A DNA stretch of 64,000 bases, taken from positions 8,273,704 through 8,337,703 of the forward strand of contig CM037869.1 in assembly GCA_021292105.1 (NCBI GenBank). Reading direction: 5' to 3'. This document shows, in pieces, positions 62,000-64,000 of this stretch. The position numbers and the translations under genes were made by a program. Origin of the DNA: Anadara kagoshimensis. Taxonomy: Eukaryota > Mollusca > Bivalvia > Arcoida > Arcidae. The notes beneath the pieces are model-generated. The model did no database searches and was not told where the DNA came from. It saw only the letters and a list, made by a program, of their open reading frames with translations. Each line of letters begins with the position of its first letter. Within the stretch, counting starts at the first letter, position 1.

Positions 62000-62640
62000 G
62001 TACTGTTAGCAATGGAGGAATGGCCAAAAGTGGTGTTGTTACGAATGGAGGACGACCTGATGTTGTACTGTTAGGAATGGAGGAATGGCCAAAAGCGATG
62101 TTGTAACGAATAGAGGGACGACCTTACGTTGTACTGTTAGGAATGGAGGGACGACCAGAAGCGGTTCTGTCAAGAATGGAGGGATGACAAGAAATGGTAC
62201 TGTAAGGAATGGAGGGATGACCTTTAGTTGTACTGTTAGGAATGAAGGGGCGACCTGAAATGGTACTGTTATCGATGCATAATGACCTGAAGTGGTACAG
62301 TTAGAAATGGGGGAATGACCAGAAGCGGTTCTGTCAAGAATGGAGGGATGGCCAGAAGTGGTTCTGTCAAGAATGGTGTGATGATAAGAAGTAATACTGC
62401 TAGGAATGGAGGGATGACCTGAAGTGGTACTGTCAAGAATGGAGGGATGACCAGAAGTGGTAATGTAATGAATGGAGGTCTGACCAGAAGTGGTACTGTA
62501 AGGAATCGAGGGCTGACCTGAAGTGGTGTTGTAAGGAATGGAAGGATGACCAGAAGTGGTAATGTTAGAAATGGAGAGCTGACATAAAGTGGCACTGTAA
62601 GGAATGAAAGACTGATCATCATTATTAAATGTACATTGTT
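62000..62640. repeat. 30-bp tandem repeat, about 20 diverged copies
   Basis: Units around GGAATGGAGGGATGACCAGA plus AGTGGTACTG. The minus strand is open for 206 codons with a 10-aa period (TTSGHPSIPY), but two minus frames are open at once and no splice, signal or domain supports a gene. Upstream of gene B by about 0.6 kb. Confidence 0.85.
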
Positions 62641-62649
62641 GTAAAACCA

Positions 62650-64000
62650 GTTTTCGCATTGTGCCTTTTTTATACGTTGTGAGCTCGCCTTTGGTTCGTT
62701 TTTCTAGTTTTCTTTGTATATTTTAATAATTTAATTTCTTTCAAAACCGACAAATTTAGGAATCAATAAGTAATTGAAGTTTACTGTTCTCCTTTTACAA
62801 ATATTGAAGAATATTTTTAAAAAAATATGCCTTTGGTAACAGATATCGTCAAAAAGAATCCATTACGCAATGAAAAATGAGGACAGAAACGAACAGCTTA
62901 AATCGCATAACACTGAAAAGACCACGAGTTATCGAACTCCCAACTTCTGACTGGCAATACGGTCTTCAGCTTACTTTAAAGTAACAAGTTGCTTCGTTTT
63001 AAAGGTATTGTAATCGCATTTTCTTGTGGTTTTTTTTTAAATGCATGCGTCTACAATCTTTTCTTCACATCTCTATTTATGTCGCTAGCACGAATGACCC
63101 TTGACTTACTTAATGTAGCTGTATTGGTTATCTTTAATTATTTTATATTTTTTCTTATTTGTACCTATTGCAATTGGCCATGGTGTCTTCATTTTCTCAA
63201 TATTATCTATCATTACCGTAGTATTTTATTAAAACGCGCCATTCATTTTTTTAACAAGTACTGTTGAATACAATTATTTTCTGTAATACTAATTATGGTC
63301 TTGTACAAAATTGTTCCAAAACCTTTGCGTTTAAGCGGCGGGAAAATTCGGTACATATGACCTAGTGAACGTCCAAAATCTATGTGACACATTGTACTTA
63401 TAATTTTGGCACCATGCAGTAATTTCTTGACACATTAATTGGTAATTAATTTAATCCTTATTACTTTATGAGTGCAATGTATCTAAATGCGTTCTATACT
63501 TAATGGATTAACAGGAATTATGCATTGGTCGTATTCGTCTTTACGATTGTTTCATTTAGACTTACGGGTTAATGCCAACACTCTTGATGCCAATAAGCGG
63601 GATCATTCTTTTGCAGTATGGTATTGTTCGGAATTATCTGGTTTTGGGTTAATTTTGAGTTCATGTTCTCGGTGGATTTATCCAGTTTGTGTTAGTTTAA
63701 AGCTATCCGGTTAAGATTAGTTCAAAGCGGTCATCGATTCAAAGTAGCGGGTATGGTTATAAAATTCCAAACGTTAGCCTGTGATCGTTCGTCTTTGCTA
63801 CATTTAAAGAAATCCGTAGATTAGATTTGGTGTTTAAAGGAAATCATATGTATTTTGAAATGAAATAAATGAAAGGCTTGCGTCATGAGATCCTTTAAAA
63901 CAAGATCCCCACCGGAAACATCGGGCGATACGGATCTTGATCCACAAAATATATTATGACGTTTTCAATGATGCTAACCGAAATCGAAACTGATTTTCTT
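62650..64000. other. No gene seen
   Basis: AT-rich sequence to the window end; ORFs of at most 92 codons without recognisable features. Confidence 0.5.

Noticed and set aside
63000-63714. ORFs of 92 and 75 codons near the right end
   Set aside because: Hydrophobic, AT-rich translations without domain, conservation or splice support.

Overview
The window looks like AT-rich nuclear DNA of a mollusc, most likely a bivalve. The reasons are intron-rich genes with GT-AG splice sites, extracellular domain shuffling (IgGFc-binding N-terminal domain, TSP1, LDLa), tRNA-derived SINEs of the kind seen in bivalves, and dispersed repeats with bivalve-type ends such as 'AACAAGAGGCCCATGGGCC'. No bacterial, organellar or CRISPR-like feature was seen. 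Species cannot be fixed from the sequence alone.

Layout: 1-5400 is mostly non-coding, with a poly-T/tandem-repeat patch and some weak unrecognised ORFs. 5405-11990 is a nested retrotransposon stack: an old L1/Tx1-like LINE on the minus strand, split by a younger but decayed plus-strand LINE of APE type and by a small inverted-repeat element. 11996-14826 is a locally duplicated repeat unit. 15300-17200 holds a SINE and MITE-like repeats. 17800-24115 is about 6.3 kb of two adjoining minisatellites (51-bp and 30-bp units). 24475-29200 holds a LINE remnant and several hairpin/MITE-like elements, some nested.

The main genes are a tandem pair on the minus strand, called here A (30584-about 49325) and B (about 51534-61445). 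Both are built from the same set of exons: a 5'UTR exon, a signal peptide exon, a large IgGFc-binding N-terminal domain exon, two exons with acidic DxDNDCDG-type metal-binding motifs, eight TSP1 exons, one LDLa exon, and a last exon that in A encodes a short hydrophobic C-terminal tail. I assembled the exon models by hand from splice sites and phases; the reading frame stays open across all junctions. A would encode about 1047 aa and look surface-anchored. B is about 98% identical in the large exon but has a 2-nt net loss at the end of its LDLa exon. This gives a stop two bases before the last junction, so B (about 1023 aa) would lack the tail and probably be secreted. In both genes the start codon appears to be split by intron 1.

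A's introns are much longer than B's because of insertions, including a 2.35-kb TTAA-flanked inverted-repeat element, a SINE, a roughly 55-bp VNTR and several MITEs. Beyond B (61450-64000) only a 30-bp tandem repeat is visible. Function of the pair is inferred (extracellular recognition or adhesion, possibly immune); nothing in the sequence proves it.
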